NCBI GenBank assembly: GCA_044353905.1
Contig: JBILBA010000006.1
Span: 1-61,506, forward strand
Origin: MWH-TA3 sp044353905
GTDB lineage: Bacteria > Actinomycetota > Actinomycetes > Actinomycetales > Microbacteriaceae
Direction of reading: 5' to 3'
Length of the DNA: 61,506 nucleotides
Within the stretch, counting starts at the first letter, position 1. Every line of letters starts with the position of its first letter. The translations under genes and the position numbers were made by a program. Shown here piece after piece: positions 40,744-49,971 of the stretch. The notes below the pieces were generated by a model, which made no database searches, was not told where the DNA came from, and was given only the letters and a program-made list of their open reading frames with translations.

Positions 40744-41294
40744 TACTTGCTCTTCTCGTTCTTTTCGACGTCGGCGAGGAAGCGATCGACGACAGCGGAC
40801 GACGCCTTGGCGTCTTTCACTTGTTCACCGATGACCCGACCCGCGAGCTCGAGCGCCAACTGTCCGACCTCGGAACGAAGCGACTGGATCGCCGCGAGGC
40901 GTTCCGCTTCGATTTGCTGTTGCGCTTTGGCGGTAATCGCCTCGGCAGCATCCGATGCCTGGTCCTTCAGCTCGGCGAGGATGAGTGCACCCTCGGCGCG
41001 AGCCTTTTCTTTGATGTCGGCGGCCTCTGCACGAGCCTCCTGCAGGAGGGCGTTGTACTTTTCGAGTGCCACCGCCGCTTCCTGCTGAGCCGACTCAGCG
41101 AGAGCGATTCCACCTTCGATTTTCTCCGCGCGAGCGTCGAGGGTCTTTTGCATGCGAGGAAGAACGATCTTCCAGAACAGGAAAAGTACGAGCGCGAACG
41201 GAATGATCGACCAGACGATGTCGTAAATCGCCGGGAGGAGTGGGTTCGGTGCGGCCTCAGCCGATTCCGCAGCCCACACGAGTGCGTGCAGCAT
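40743..41294 (-). CDS. atpF: ATP synthase b subunit
   Basis: The 183-residue peripheral stalk protein has one membrane helix at about residues 22-40 (YDIVWSIIPFALVLFLFWKI). A long Ala/Glu/Lys coiled coil follows to the end. ATG 41292-41294 is chosen because the helix then lies at the usual distance. Earlier in-frame starts run into atpE. It is the single b subunit; no b' or b-delta fusion is present. Confidence 0.93.
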   Translation of the reverse strand: MLHALVWAAESAEAAPNPLLPAIYDIVWSIIPFALVLFLFWKIVLPRMQKTLDARAEKIEGGIALAESAQQEAAVALEKYNALLQEARAEAADIKEKARAEGALILAELKDQASDAAEAITAKAQQQIEAERLAAIQSLRSEVGQLALELAGRVIGEQVKDAKASSAVVDRFLADVEKNEKSK

Positions 41295-41313
41295 ATCGAA
41301 TCCTTGCTGTTGG

Positions 41314-41535
41314 TTAGACGAAGATGAAGCCGGTTGCGATACCGACGAAGGCGAGTGCTTCGGTGAACGCAATACCGATGTACATGAGAACCGTGAGACG
41401 GCCCTGGAGTTCGGGCTGACGCGCAACCGATTCGATCGTCTTTCCGACGACGATACCCACGCCGATGGCGGGTCCGATGGCTGCGAGACCGTAGCCGACG
41501 GTTGCGATGTTTCCCGTGATTTCTGCGAGAACCAT
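41314..41535 (-). CDS. atpE: ATP synthase c subunit
   Basis: The 73-residue proteolipid has two membrane helices. The proton-binding carboxylate is E59 in IAFTEALAFVG and the polar loop is RQPEL. The GIGPAIGVGIV glycine-rich helix packs the c-ring. Glu59 and the absence of a sodium-binding pattern (no Q/E plus S/T ligand set evident) favour proton coupling. Confidence 0.96.
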   Translation of the reverse strand: MVLAEITGNIATVGYGLAAIGPAIGVGIVVGKTIESVARQPELQGRLTVLMYIGIAFTEALAFVGIATGFIFV

Positions 41536-41574
41536 GGTGTTTCCTTCCGTTGTGACCCGGATGGGTCGTTGTGG

Positions 41575-42378
41575 TTAGTGTTCTTCCGCCAGCGCGAGCT
41601 GGAGGTAGACAGCGGTCAAGAGTGTGAAAACGTAGGCCTGAAGCACAGCGACCAGGATTTCAAAGAGCGAGAAAGCGATACCGAAAGCCAATGTTCCGGC
41701 TCCGCCAATGTACCCGTACCACTGTCCGACTCCAAGAACGAAGAAGTGAGTGGCCGAGAACAAAAGTACGAGGAGGAGGTGCCCGACAATCATGTTCATG
41801 AGGAGTCGAAGCGTGAGCGTGACGGGACGCAAGACGAAGGTCGAGAGCAATTCGATTGGCGTGACGACGATGTAGAACGCCTTCGGGACTCCCGACGGAA
41901 AGAGCGAATTCTTGAGGAAGGCACCGGGGTGCTTTTTCAGCCCGGCGTAAATGAACGTGATGTACGACACGACCGCGAGGACGAGAGGGATTCCGATAAC
42001 GGACGATCCCGCAATGTTGAAGCCGGGGACGATTCCCGTGATGTTGAGGAACAGGACGAGGAAGAAGATTGTCGTCAGGATCGGAAGGAAACGTCGACCA
42101 TCTTTTTTGCCCAAAAGGTCTTCGGCAATGTTGACTCGGACGAGGTCGAGTGCCATCTCGATGGCCCCTTGGAATCGACCGGGGATCAGTTTCATGTTCC
42201 TCGTGCCGAGCCAGAAAATGATAATCAGCGCAACGACCATGATCATGCGGATGATCATGATGCGGTTCATTTCGAAGGGGGTTCCCTCGAAGAAAATCGC
42301 GGCGGGGAAGAATTCAGAAATTGACGGAGCGTGAAACGTAATGCCTTCAGACAGAACGAGGCTGTTCAGTCCGTTCAC
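41575..42378 (-). CDS. atpB: ATP synthase a subunit
   Basis: The 267-residue membrane subunit forms the proton half-channels. The essential Arg is in LTLRLLMNMIVGH, and ELLSTFVLRP and AYVFTLLTAVYLQLALAEEH match family AtpB. It has about six membrane segments. It precedes atpE by 39 bases. The first gene of the ATP synthase cluster is the AtpI-like protein 57 bases upstream. Confidence 0.95.
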   Translation of the reverse strand: MNGLNSLVLSEGITFHAPSISEFFPAAIFFEGTPFEMNRIMIIRMIMVVALIIIFWLGTRNMKLIPGRFQGAIEMALDLVRVNIAEDLLGKKDGRRFLPILTTIFFLVLFLNITGIVPGFNIAGSSVIGIPLVLAVVSYITFIYAGLKKHPGAFLKNSLFPSGVPKAFYIVVTPIELLSTFVLRPVTLTLRLLMNMIVGHLLLVLLFSATHFFVLGVGQWYGYIGGAGTLAFGIAFSLFEILVAVLQAYVFTLLTAVYLQLALAEEH

Positions 42379-42435
42379 GTTGTCTCCTTGAGTCGAGCGC
42401 TACCTTGCGCTGCATGGGCTCATTTAGTGTCGAGC

Positions 42436-42867
42436 CTACACCATGTCGACAATGGGAACACGAGCCCTCGAGATTGCGACGACGTCACTCACAAGGGCTC
42501 CGAGCACCGCCGCGATGACGCAACTGAAGGCAATAACCGTGTCAAGTGAGTCGGAATTTCGGATGGCAAAAGCGACCACGAGAAAGAGGACGAATTTGAG
42601 AAGCCACGAACCAAGGACGATGGCGAAAAAGACCCCCGAGGCGATGCTGCCGCCGCTCGCCTTCTGGCCGATAAGGATGCTGCCCGCGGTGATTCCCATG
42701 AACACGAACGCGATGGCGCTTCCGACCAGAGCGCTCCAGATTCCCGTTGGACCGACCAGCCAGTAACCGATCGCGCCGCCGACCAACGCGATACCCAGAG
42801 TGACGATTCCACCCAGTAGAAGCGCGGTGCGGATCGCTTTCGCCGCGAGTTGAACAGCACTAGTCAT
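42436..42867 (-). CDS. AtpI-like small membrane protein
   Basis: The 143-residue protein has four hydrophobic segments and no charged motif inside them. Its position directly before atpB, and its size, match the AtpI-type protein of actinobacterial ATP synthase operons, which helps c-ring assembly or ion supply. Sequence identity to AtpI cannot be shown by eye, so the call rests on context. The ATG overlaps the end of wecA by eight bases. Confidence 0.75.
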   Translation of the reverse strand: MTSAVQLAAKAIRTALLLGGIVTLGIALVGGAIGYWLVGPTGIWSALVGSAIAFVFMGITAGSILIGQKASGGSIASGVFFAIVLGSWLLKFVLFLVVAFAIRNSDSLDTVIAFSCVIAAVLGALVSDVVAISRARVPIVDMV

Positions 42868-43987
42868 GAGGGTCCTCCTGGATGTCGCCGAACAGGTTGA
42901 TGGGCTTCTCGCGACCGAGCGGTGCGATGGTGAGAATCGTGGTCACGATGAGCCCAGCGCCAACAATTCCGGTTGCCACGATTGCGTCGACAAACATGAA
43001 CAACAAGGCGCCGACGGCGGCGACGATGGTCCACGCATACAAGATGAGGACCGCCTGGAAGTGGGTGTGCCCCATGTCGAGAAGGCGGTGATGAAGATGC
43101 TTTCGGTCCGCCGAGAACGGCGAGCGGCCGTTGAGGATGCGACGCGTGACCGCGAGGACAAAGTCGACCAGCGGCACGACCAGCACCGCGAGCGGAAGAG
43201 CAAGTGGAATGAAGGCGGGAACGAGTTGGCCCGGGTCGATTCGAGTTGGGTCGACCTGTCCGGTCACCGAGATAGTCGACGCGGCGAGCACCAAGCCGAT
43301 GACCAGCGCGCCCGAATCCCCCATGAACATTTTGGCGGGATGCCAGTTGACCGGAAGGAAACCGATGAGCGCACCACACAGCGCGGCCGTCAAGAGGGTG
43401 GACAGATTGAAGAAGCTTGTTTCGCCCGGACCGGTCGCGAGGACATAGGAATAGATGAAGAACACCGCGCCCGCGATGAGAGTCACCCCGGCGACCAATC
43501 CGTCGAGGCCGTCGATGAAGTTGATGGCGTTCATCACGAGAACAACCGCGAAAACGGTGAGCACGAGCGACATCGTCGGCGAGAGCAACAAAATTCCACT
43601 GAACGGCAGGCTCACAATTTGCACACCACTCCAGGCGAGCACCCCGGCGGCAATCAGTTGAGCTCCTAGTTTGACGAGCCAGTTGAGGTCGATGAGGTCG
43701 TCGATGATGCCGACGACGGCCATGAGAACGATTCCAATTCCGATTCCGATGATCGGCATGATGTTGACGAACACCGGCGCAAACACCGGCAGGTTCGCGG
43801 CAACGACAAGCGCGGCACCGAGGCCGAGCACGATTGCGGCACCTCCGAGTCGGGGTGTCGGCGTCGTGTGAACGTCGCGGTCACGAATCACGGGATAAAT
43901 CTTGAAGCGGTGGCTCAGGCGAAGCAACAGGTGGGACCCAACGAACGAAATGATCGCTGACACAAGACCGATAATCAGGTAATTCAT
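42860..43987 (-). CDS. wecA: Polyprenyl-phosphate GlcNAc-1-phosphate transferase (WecA/TagO type)
   Basis: The 375-residue membrane enzyme transfers a sugar-1-phosphate from UDP-GlcNAc to the polyprenyl phosphate carrier, starting wall polymer synthesis. It has about eleven membrane segments. Catalytic motifs are VGIIDDLIDLNW (Asp 96-97), NFIDGLDGLVAG (about 156-167), FMGDSGALVIG and the C-terminal HLHHRLLDMGH. It lies between tsaC and the atp genes, the usual actinobacterial position. It shares one base with the tsaC stop. Confidence 0.93.
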   Translation of the reverse strand: MNYLIIGLVSAIISFVGSHLLLRLSHRFKIYPVIRDRDVHTTPTPRLGGAAIVLGLGAALVVAANLPVFAPVFVNIMPIIGIGIGIVLMAVVGIIDDLIDLNWLVKLGAQLIAAGVLAWSGVQIVSLPFSGILLLSPTMSLVLTVFAVVLVMNAINFIDGLDGLVAGVTLIAGAVFFIYSYVLATGPGETSFFNLSTLLTAALCGALIGFLPVNWHPAKMFMGDSGALVIGLVLAASTISVTGQVDPTRIDPGQLVPAFIPLALPLAVLVVPLVDFVLAVTRRILNGRSPFSADRKHLHHRLLDMGHTHFQAVLILYAWTIVAAVGALLFMFVDAIVATGIVGAGLIVTTILTIAPLGREKPINLFGDIQEDPHD

Positions 43988-44667
43988 CAGCCGTCCTCGG
44001 CTAGTGATCCGAGCACATCGCGAATCGCATCGCGTGAAATCGTCCCATCGCGCAAAATCCGAACGGGCTTCCCCTCGACAGTCGGAGTTGCGTCCACGAT
44101 GGTGGAACCGATACGCGACCCCGACGACTCGCCGGCATCCAGATACACCGCGACGCTGTCGCCCAATTGAGCCATCGCTTCCGCTGCCGTCAGAGCGGCG
44201 GGTTCCCCGGTCAGGTTTGCACTCGACACGGCGAGCGGACCGGTTTCACTCAAGAATTCGCGCACAAGATCGTGGTCGGGCATTCGGAGTGCGACCGTGC
44301 CGTTGGTTTCACCGAGATCCCACGCGAGAGTCGATCGAGCAGCGACGACTATCGTCAATCCGCCGGGCCAGAACGCCTCGGCGAGTTTTTCCATTTCGGG
44401 TGAGACCTGCTCGGCGAGTGCTGTCATCGTGTCGATTCCCGCGACGAGCACCGGCGGTGGCGACTGGCGACCGCGGCCCTTGGCGTCGAGTAACTTCTGG
44501 ACTGCGACAGGGTTGAACGCGTCGGCCGCAATCCCGTACACCGTGTCGGTGGGGAGAACGACGAGGTCGCCGCGACCAATGGCCTGTCTGGCCAGTCGCA
44601 GTCCCGTCAAGGCCTCGGTCGTTTCGAGGCAGTTATAGATTGTGCCCATCCCTGACAGTTTAGCCAT
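43987..44667 (-). CDS. tsaC: L-threonylcarbamoyladenylate synthase
   Basis: This Sua5/YwlC/TsaC enzyme makes threonylcarbamoyl-AMP for the t6A37 modification of ANN-reading tRNAs. VVLPTDTVYGIAADAF and the PLAVSSANLTGEPA block are hallmark motifs. The ATG at 44667 gives 226 residues. An in-frame ATG six codons later (44649, MGTIYNC) aligns better with the usual family start, and ribosome binding sites are weak for both. It starts six bases after the prmC stop. The length fits the short type without a Sua5 domain. Confidence 0.93.
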   Translation of the reverse strand: MAKLSGMGTIYNCLETTEALTGLRLARQAIGRGDLVVLPTDTVYGIAADAFNPVAVQKLLDAKGRGRQSPPPVLVAGIDTMTALAEQVSPEMEKLAEAFWPGGLTIVVAARSTLAWDLGETNGTVALRMPDHDLVREFLSETGPLAVSSANLTGEPAALTAAEAMAQLGDSVAVYLDAGESSGSRIGSTIVDATPTVEGKPVRILRDGTISRDAIRDVLGSLAEDG

Positions 44668-44673
44668 CGGTCT

Positions 44674-45531
44674 CTAACGGACCGCGGTGAGGGCTCGTTC
44701 GCGTTGGAGAAGGTCCGTGTGGGTGGTGGTCATCGAGAAACCCGCGCCCTTCGCGATGGCACGAACGGCGGCGCCTTGCCCGTCGCCGTGCTCGACGACG
44801 AGCGTGCCACCGTGGCGCAAGAGCAGGGCCGCGCGCGCGATGAAGGTTCGGATGTCTCGAAGCCCGTCGTCCCCGCCAAACAGAGCGATTTCTGGGTCGT
44901 AACCCAAAACCTCAATGTCCGCCGGCTTTTCGGAATCGGGGATGTACGGCGGATTCGCGACAACAACATCAATAGTCCCGTCAAGTTCGGGTACCACGCT
45001 CGCGGCGTCGCCAATCACGAGAGTCACGCGGTCGTCGCCGTATCGAGCGATGTTACGCGCGGCCCATTCCGCCGCGGTGGCCGACAATTCGATGGCGAAC
45101 ACTTCCGCATTGGGAACCTCGGTTGCCAGTGCGAGGGCGAGAGCCGCCGTGCCTGTCCCCAAATCAACGGCGCGAGGCCGCGGTGACGGAACCTGCCGAA
45201 GAGCGTCGATCGCCCATTCGGCGACAAGTTCGGTTTCGGGTCGGGGAACGAGTACCCCAGGTCCGACGGAAAGAACCAAGTGACGAAAGGGTGACTCTCC
45301 GGTGATGTGTTGGAGAGGCTCGCGGGATTCGCGGCGGGCTGCGAGGGTGTCGATTTCCGCCACAACCGCCTCATCCAGATCGACGCCCATGAACGCCTTC
45401 GTGGCCACCTCGCCGCGAGTCCAGCCAGTGACATGGCCGACGACGAGTTCGGCATCCGCGAGAGCAGAGGCGATACCGGCGCGGTCGAACCGCTCCGCGA
45501 GGGCGGACACGATCTGGCCGACCGTGGTCAC
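44674..45531 (-). CDS. prmC: Peptide chain release factor N5-glutamine methyltransferase
   Basis: This 285-residue SAM-dependent methyltransferase modifies the GGQ glutamine of release factors RF1 and RF2. The SAM-binding loop DLGTGTAALALALA lies near 123-136, and the glutamine-binding NPPY is at 193-196. VLVPRPETELVAEWA is family specific. It overlaps prfA by four bases (ATGA), pairing the enzyme with its substrate. Confidence 0.95.
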   Translation of the reverse strand: MTTVGQIVSALAERFDRAGIASALADAELVVGHVTGWTRGEVATKAFMGVDLDEAVVAEIDTLAARRESREPLQHITGESPFRHLVLSVGPGVLVPRPETELVAEWAIDALRQVPSPRPRAVDLGTGTAALALALATEVPNAEVFAIELSATAAEWAARNIARYGDDRVTLVIGDAASVVPELDGTIDVVVANPPYIPDSEKPADIEVLGYDPEIALFGGDDGLRDIRTFIARAALLLRHGGTLVVEHGDGQGAAVRAIAKGAGFSMTTTHTDLLQRERALTAVR

Positions 45532-46613
45532 GAGCCGGAGGACTCCGTGAGCGCTTTCAATTGCGCTTCTTCGTCAAAGGCGATGCACGAGTCGATAATC
45601 GGCTCCATCGCGCCGTTCATCACCTGGTCGAGGTTGTACGACTTGTACCCCGTGCGGTGATCCGCGATGCGGTTTTCGGGGAAGTTGTAGGTGCGGATTC
45701 GCTCCGAGCGATCCATCCCGCGAATCTGGCTCTTGCGGGCGTCGCTCGCGACGGCGTCGCGTTCTTCTTGCTGACGCGCGAGCAGCCGCGCACGCAAAAC
45801 GCGCATCGCCGACTCTTTGTTCTGGATTTGACTCTTCTCGTTCTGGCACGACACGACGATTCCCGTTGCAATGTGGGTGATTCGAACAGCAGAGTCGGTC
45901 GTGTTCACGGACTGACCGCCGGGACCGCCCGAACGGAAGACGTCGATGCGAATGTCGTTGGGGCTGATCGCGACCTCTTCGGGTTCGTCGACCTCGGGGA
46001 ACACGAGAACACCCGTCGTCGACGTGTGGATTCGGCCCTGGGCCTCGGTTGCGGGAACTCGCTGAACGCGATGAACCCCACCTTCGTATTTGAGCTTCGC
46101 CCACGCGCCGTTGGCGGGATCGGTCGCATTCGCCTTGATTGCGAGCTGCACATCCTTGAAACCGCCGAGGTCGCTGTCGGTGCTGTCGAGAATCTCGACG
46201 CGCCAACCACGACTGTCCGCATAGTGGGTGTACATGCGCAGAAGGTCGGCCGCGAACAGAGCGCTTTCCGCGCCGCCCTCGCCTCCCTTGATTTCCATGA
46301 TGACGTCTCGTCCATCGTCAGGGTCGCGAGGAATGAGCAAACGGCGAAGTTTCTCTTCGAGTTCGGTGACGCTCGCTTCCATCGGTGCGATTTCAGCGGC
46401 GAACGCGTCGTCGTCCTTGGCGAGTTCCTTCGCGGCAGCGAGATCATCGCGGGCCGCGGACAGTGCCTCGTGTGTTGAGACGATCTGATTCAATTCCGAA
46501 TATCGACGATTGAGTTTCTTGGAGCGCGCCGGATTCGTGTGAATCGCCGAATCAGCGAGTTCCACCTGAAGAGCGGCGTGTTCCGCGACGAGACCGTCGA
46601 TCGAGTCGAGCAT
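45528..46613 (-). CDS. prfA: Peptide chain release factor 1
   Basis: The 361-residue RF1 recognises UAA and UAG stop codons. The codon-reading tripeptide PAT is at 187-189 and the catalytic GGQ at 232-234 within RSGGPGGQSVNTTDSAVRITH (residue ends). An N-terminal helical domain precedes these. It begins eight bases after the end of the rho-like gene and overlaps prmC by four bases. Confidence 0.97.
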   Translation of the reverse strand: MLDSIDGLVAEHAALQVELADSAIHTNPARSKKLNRRYSELNQIVSTHEALSAARDDLAAAKELAKDDDAFAAEIAPMEASVTELEEKLRRLLIPRDPDDGRDVIMEIKGGEGGAESALFAADLLRMYTHYADSRGWRVEILDSTDSDLGGFKDVQLAIKANATDPANGAWAKLKYEGGVHRVQRVPATEAQGRIHTSTTGVLVFPEVDEPEEVAISPNDIRIDVFRSGGPGGQSVNTTDSAVRITHIATGIVVSCQNEKSQIQNKESAMRVLRARLLARQQEERDAVASDARKSQIRGMDRSERIRTYNFPENRIADHRTGYKSYNLDQVMNGAMEPIIDSCIAFDEEAQLKALTESSGS

Positions 46614-46621
46614 GAGAGCCC

Positions 46622-47857
46622 TTAGAGGGTGACGACGGCGGTGGCGATGTCGAGGAGTTCGTCTCGAACAGCACCGGGGAATCCGTCGGTCTGGTTATCG
46701 ATCGTCGCGATGACCGTGAGAGAGCCACCGGTCTCGAGAGCGCGGCCGGCACCGAACAAACGCTTGGTGGCAGAGAACACGGCGGCGTCAACCGCTCCGT
46801 CGCCGAGAGGACGCGAGCCCTGAATAACGGCCATCTGGTTCTTGGCGACACGGGTCATCGAGTCGATGAGGACGACAACGTGGTGTCCCTTTTCGACGAG
46901 GCGCTTGGCCCGCGCGATGGCGAGGTCGGCGACGGTGACGTGTTCGTCGGCGTGACGGTCGTAAGACGAGGCGCTGACTTCTCCGCGAACGCCGCGGCTA
47001 AGAGCCGTGACATCCTCGGGGAGACCCTCAGAGACGACGACCATGAGGTGGGCGTCCGTTGCACTGGCCGAGATCTCGGTAGCGAGGTCACGAATCACCG
47101 TGGTGCGCGCCGTTCCGGCAGAACCGTCAACGAGAACGCGGTCGCCCTTCTTGACCGAACCGAACCGACCCTTCAATCCCAATCCGTCGGTCGCGTGGAC
47201 GGCGACGAGGTCATTGAAGTCGTCGCGGACGACGGCCTCTTCTGGCGCAGCGCCGTTCACGAAGTCGATCGTCGCGAGCGCGTTGTATTTCTGGCGGTTC
47301 TGGAAGTCGTTGTCGCGAGGCTGGCGGATTGCACCAACGATGGCGTCACCCTTGCGGAGGTTGTACTTCTTCACCTGACCGAGTGCGACATAGATGTCGG
47401 CGGGGCTGGCGAGGTAGCCGGCGGTGCGAACGAACGCGTAGTTGTCGAGAATGTCCAAGATTCCGGCAACGGGGATGAGCACGTCGTCATCGCTCACGCC
47501 ATCGAAGTCGTCGTCGCGTCCGCGTCCGCGCTTGCGGTTGCGTTGGCGACTGCGACCGTTGTCCGCCTGTGTGTCATCGGATTCGGGAGAGTCGTTGTTT
47601 TCTGACGCATCGGCGTCACCCGCTGCAGTAGCGGCAGTGCGGCCACGACCGCGACCGCGGGTGCGGCGACCAGCGGGGGCGTCACCGTCGGCAGGCGCAT
47701 CGCCCGACTCGGGTGCCGACTCGGCGGCGGGGGCGTCTTGAGTGACGACCTCAACCGGTGCGTCGGCGGACTTCTTGGTGGCGCGGCGCGGCGCGCGCTT
47801 GCGAGCCGGTGCTTCGGTGCTGTCGGTGACAGGCACGTCCGTGTTTTCGTTATCCAT
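46622..47857 (-). CDS. Degenerate transcription terminator Rho (RNA-binding domain kept, ATPase motor decayed)
   Basis: The 411-residue protein occupies the canonical rho position between thrB and prfA. Residues 1-125 are a disordered Arg/Lys and Asp/Glu-rich extension. Residues about 127-205 form the Rho cold-shock-type RNA-binding domain (LDILDNYAFVRTAGYL, DIYVALGQVKKYNLRKGD). The ATPase part is damaged. Walker A is GSAGTARTT at 245-253 instead of the usual APPKAGKTT, so the lysine is lost. About 20 residues before it are missing. The protein ends soon after GGSLTVIATI, so the EEFKGTGNMEL region and the arginine finger are absent. Walker B VVLIDSMTR (328-336) remains. The N-terminal Rho_N domain is also absent. 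AAGGAG precedes the ATG, and prfA begins eight bases after the stop. Confidence 0.88.
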   Translation of the reverse strand: MDNENTDVPVTDSTEAPARKRAPRRATKKSADAPVEVVTQDAPAAESAPESGDAPADGDAPAGRRTRGRGRGRTAATAAGDADASENNDSPESDDTQADNGRSRQRNRKRGRGRDDDFDGVSDDDVLIPVAGILDILDNYAFVRTAGYLASPADIYVALGQVKKYNLRKGDAIVGAIRQPRDNDFQNRQKYNALATIDFVNGAAPEEAVVRDDFNDLVAVHATDGLGLKGRFGSVKKGDRVLVDGSAGTARTTVIRDLATEISASATDAHLMVVVSEGLPEDVTALSRGVRGEVSASSYDRHADEHVTVADLAIARAKRLVEKGHHVVVLIDSMTRVAKNQMAVIQGSRPLGDGAVDAAVFSATKRLFGAGRALETGGSLTVIATIDNQTDGFPGAVRDELLDIATAVVTL

Positions 47858-47944
47858 TGGTTACTCCTTGATGTGTCACACCACCGTGAGCAATCGCACA
47901 ACGCGATATTCGGTGAGGTGAATCGAAACCTGCTCGGGATCCGG

Positions 47945-48892
47945 TTAGAGACCGTCTCCATCGGGCAGTACGACAACTGTAGCACCCTTGAAGTCAACAG
48001 CGAGCATGAGGCACTCCCAGGCCGTGTCCTTCGACTTGTCAACAATGCTCGCGGCGCGCGCGCGCTCGAGGGGATCATCGGTAAGAACGAGAACCGACGG
48101 CCCCGCCCCCGAGACCACCGCGGCGAACCCTTCATCGCGCAAGCGGCGAATCAGTGCGATGGTTTCCGGCATCGCCTCGGCGCGATACTCCTGGTGAAGC
48201 TTGTCTTCCGTTGCCGCGTGCAACAGTTCGGGGCTCTGCAAAAGAGCCGCGATGAGAAGCGCAGAGCGCGACACGTTGAACACCGCGTCCTCGTGAGGAA
48301 CGGTGTCGGGCTGCAAGTCGCGAGCAACTTTCGTGCTCATCGTCATGTCACGAGGAACAGCGACCAACAGCGACACACCGCGATGAACCGTCAACTTCTT
48401 GTGCTGTGGACCCGTTTCCGTCATCCACGCGATCGACAAACCACCGAACAGAGCGGGCGCAACGTTGTCGGGGTGCCCCTCCATCTTCGTCGCGACGTCG
48501 AGCAGTCCCTGTGCGTCGATGTCAACGATGCCGTCGAGCAGCCCCTTGGCGACCATGACTCCGCCGACAATCGCGGCGCCGGACGATCCCATTCCGCGAC
48601 CGTGTGGGATTCGGTTGTCGCACAGGAGATCGACAATCGGGACCGGGATACCGAAATGCTCGAACGTTGCGGCCATCGATTGAACAACAAGATTGGTGTC
48701 GTCCGTCGCGACGGTGCCGTCACCGACGCCGCGGACTGTGACGCGCGTTGAGCCGGATGGGAGAACCGTTGCCGTCAACTCGTCGTAAAGAGACAGCGCG
48801 ATTCCGAGGGTGTCAAAACCGGGTCCGAGGTTGGCCGTCGTGGCGGGAACCTTGACGTGAACCGATCGTCCGACGGGAACTGTTGACGACAT
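47945..48892 (-). CDS. thrB: Homoserine kinase
   Basis: The 315-residue GHMP-superfamily kinase phosphorylates homoserine in threonine synthesis. It has the VKVPATTANLGPGFDTLG start, the phosphate-binding loop PHGRGMGSSGAAIVGG and the C-terminal VVSGAGPSVLVL motif. The ATG at 48890-48892 shares one base with the thrC stop. The frame is open further upstream but that lies within thrC. An 87-base gap separates it from the rho-like gene. Confidence 0.95.
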   Translation of the reverse strand: MSSTVPVGRSVHVKVPATTANLGPGFDTLGIALSLYDELTATVLPSGSTRVTVRGVGDGTVATDDTNLVVQSMAATFEHFGIPVPIVDLLCDNRIPHGRGMGSSGAAIVGGVMVAKGLLDGIVDIDAQGLLDVATKMEGHPDNVAPALFGGLSIAWMTETGPQHKKLTVHRGVSLLVAVPRDMTMSTKVARDLQPDTVPHEDAVFNVSRSALLIAALLQSPELLHAATEDKLHQEYRAEAMPETIALIRRLRDEGFAAVVSGAGPSVLVLTDDPLERARAASIVDKSKDTAWECLMLAVDFKGATVVVLPDGDGL

Positions 48893-49971
48893 TACGCGCC
48901 CTTCACCAAACCGAGAACACCGGCGATTTCGTCGACGTCGACGGGAACCACCTGAGGCATTGCCTCGGATCCGTCCGGAAGTTTGAGGGCCCACTGCGGG
49001 TCTTTGAGTCCGTGTCCCGTGACCGTGAGCACGCAGATTGCACCGCGTGGGATCACGCCGGCTTCGGCACGTTCGAGGAGCCCGGCGACCGACGCGGCCG
49101 ATGCTGGCTCGACAAAGATTCCGACTTCGGCGGAAAGGATTCGTTGGGCGGCGAGGATGTCGGCATCGCTGATGGCACCGAAGTATCCGTCCGAGTCTTC
49201 GCGAGCGGCAATCGCCAAATCCCACGACGCCGGGTTTCCGATGCGAATTGCGGTGGCGATTGTCTCTGGGCTCTTCACGCGCTCTCCGGTCACGAACGGC
49301 GCAGAGCCGGCTGCCTGGAATCCAAACATTCGGGGCAACACGTCGGTCGCTCCGCGCGCGATTTCCTCGCGGTAGCCGCGGTGATACGCCGTGTAGTTGC
49401 CCGCGTTTCCGACGGGGATGAAGTGGAAGTCTGGCGCGCGTTCGAGAACCTCGACGACCTCGAATGCTGCGGTCTTCTGCCCCTCGATTCGGTCGTTGTT
49501 GACCGAGTTAACGAGGTGGACGGGGTAGTTCTCAGCAAGGTCTCGTGCGATGTCGAGGCAATCGTCAAAGTTCCCTTGCAACTGCAGGATCTCGGCGTTG
49601 TGGGCCACGGCTTGGCTCAACTTGCCCATCGAAATTTTGCCCTCGGGAACCAGAACCGCCGCCGTGATTCCGGCGTGCGCGGCATAGGCGGCCGCAGCGG
49701 CGGACGTGTTGCCGGTCGATGCGCAGATGACGGCTTTCGCCCCCGCCTCCATCGCCTTCGAGATCGCCATCGTCATTCCGCGGTCTTTGAACGATCCCGT
49801 CGGGTTCATGCCTTCGTATTTGATGTAGACCTTCGCCCCCGTGCGCTCGGACAGTGCCGGCGCAAAGATAAGGGGTGTTCCACCCTCGCCCAACGAAATG
49901 ATGGGGGTCTTGTCGGACACGTCAAGGCGATCACGATATTCGTGAAGGACACCACGCCACTGATGAGCCAT
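48892..49971 (-). CDS. thrC: Threonine synthase
   Basis: The 359-residue PLP enzyme converts O-phosphohomoserine to threonine. The PLP lysine is K62 in NPTGSFKDRGM, with phosphate-binding ASTGNTSAAAAAYA. The length is that of the compact actinobacterial/Bacillus type. It shares one base with both hom upstream and thrB downstream, so the three steps from homoserine are coupled. Confidence 0.96.
   Translation of the reverse strand: MAHQWRGVLHEYRDRLDVSDKTPIISLGEGGTPLIFAPALSERTGAKVYIKYEGMNPTGSFKDRGMTMAISKAMEAGAKAVICASTGNTSAAAAAYAAHAGITAAVLVPEGKISMGKLSQAVAHNAEILQLQGNFDDCLDIARDLAENYPVHLVNSVNNDRIEGQKTAAFEVVEVLERAPDFHFIPVGNAGNYTAYHRGYREEIARGATDVLPRMFGFQAAGSAPFVTGERVKSPETIATAIRIGNPASWDLAIAAREDSDGYFGAISDADILAAQRILSAEVGIFVEPASAASVAGLLERAEAGVIPRGAICVLTVTGHGLKDPQWALKLPDGSEAMPQVVPVDVDEIAGVLGLVKGA

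Noticed and set aside
46552..46621. Frameshifted C-terminus of the rho-like gene
   Set aside because: prfA starts at 46613, eight bases after the stop, and its N-terminus is normal. There is no space for the missing 90-100 residues in any frame.
47858..47944. Missing Rho_N domain encoded upstream of the rho-like gene
   Set aside because: The 87-base gap has no in-frame Rho_N-like sequence, and AAGGAG directly precedes the ATG at 47857, so the start is well placed.
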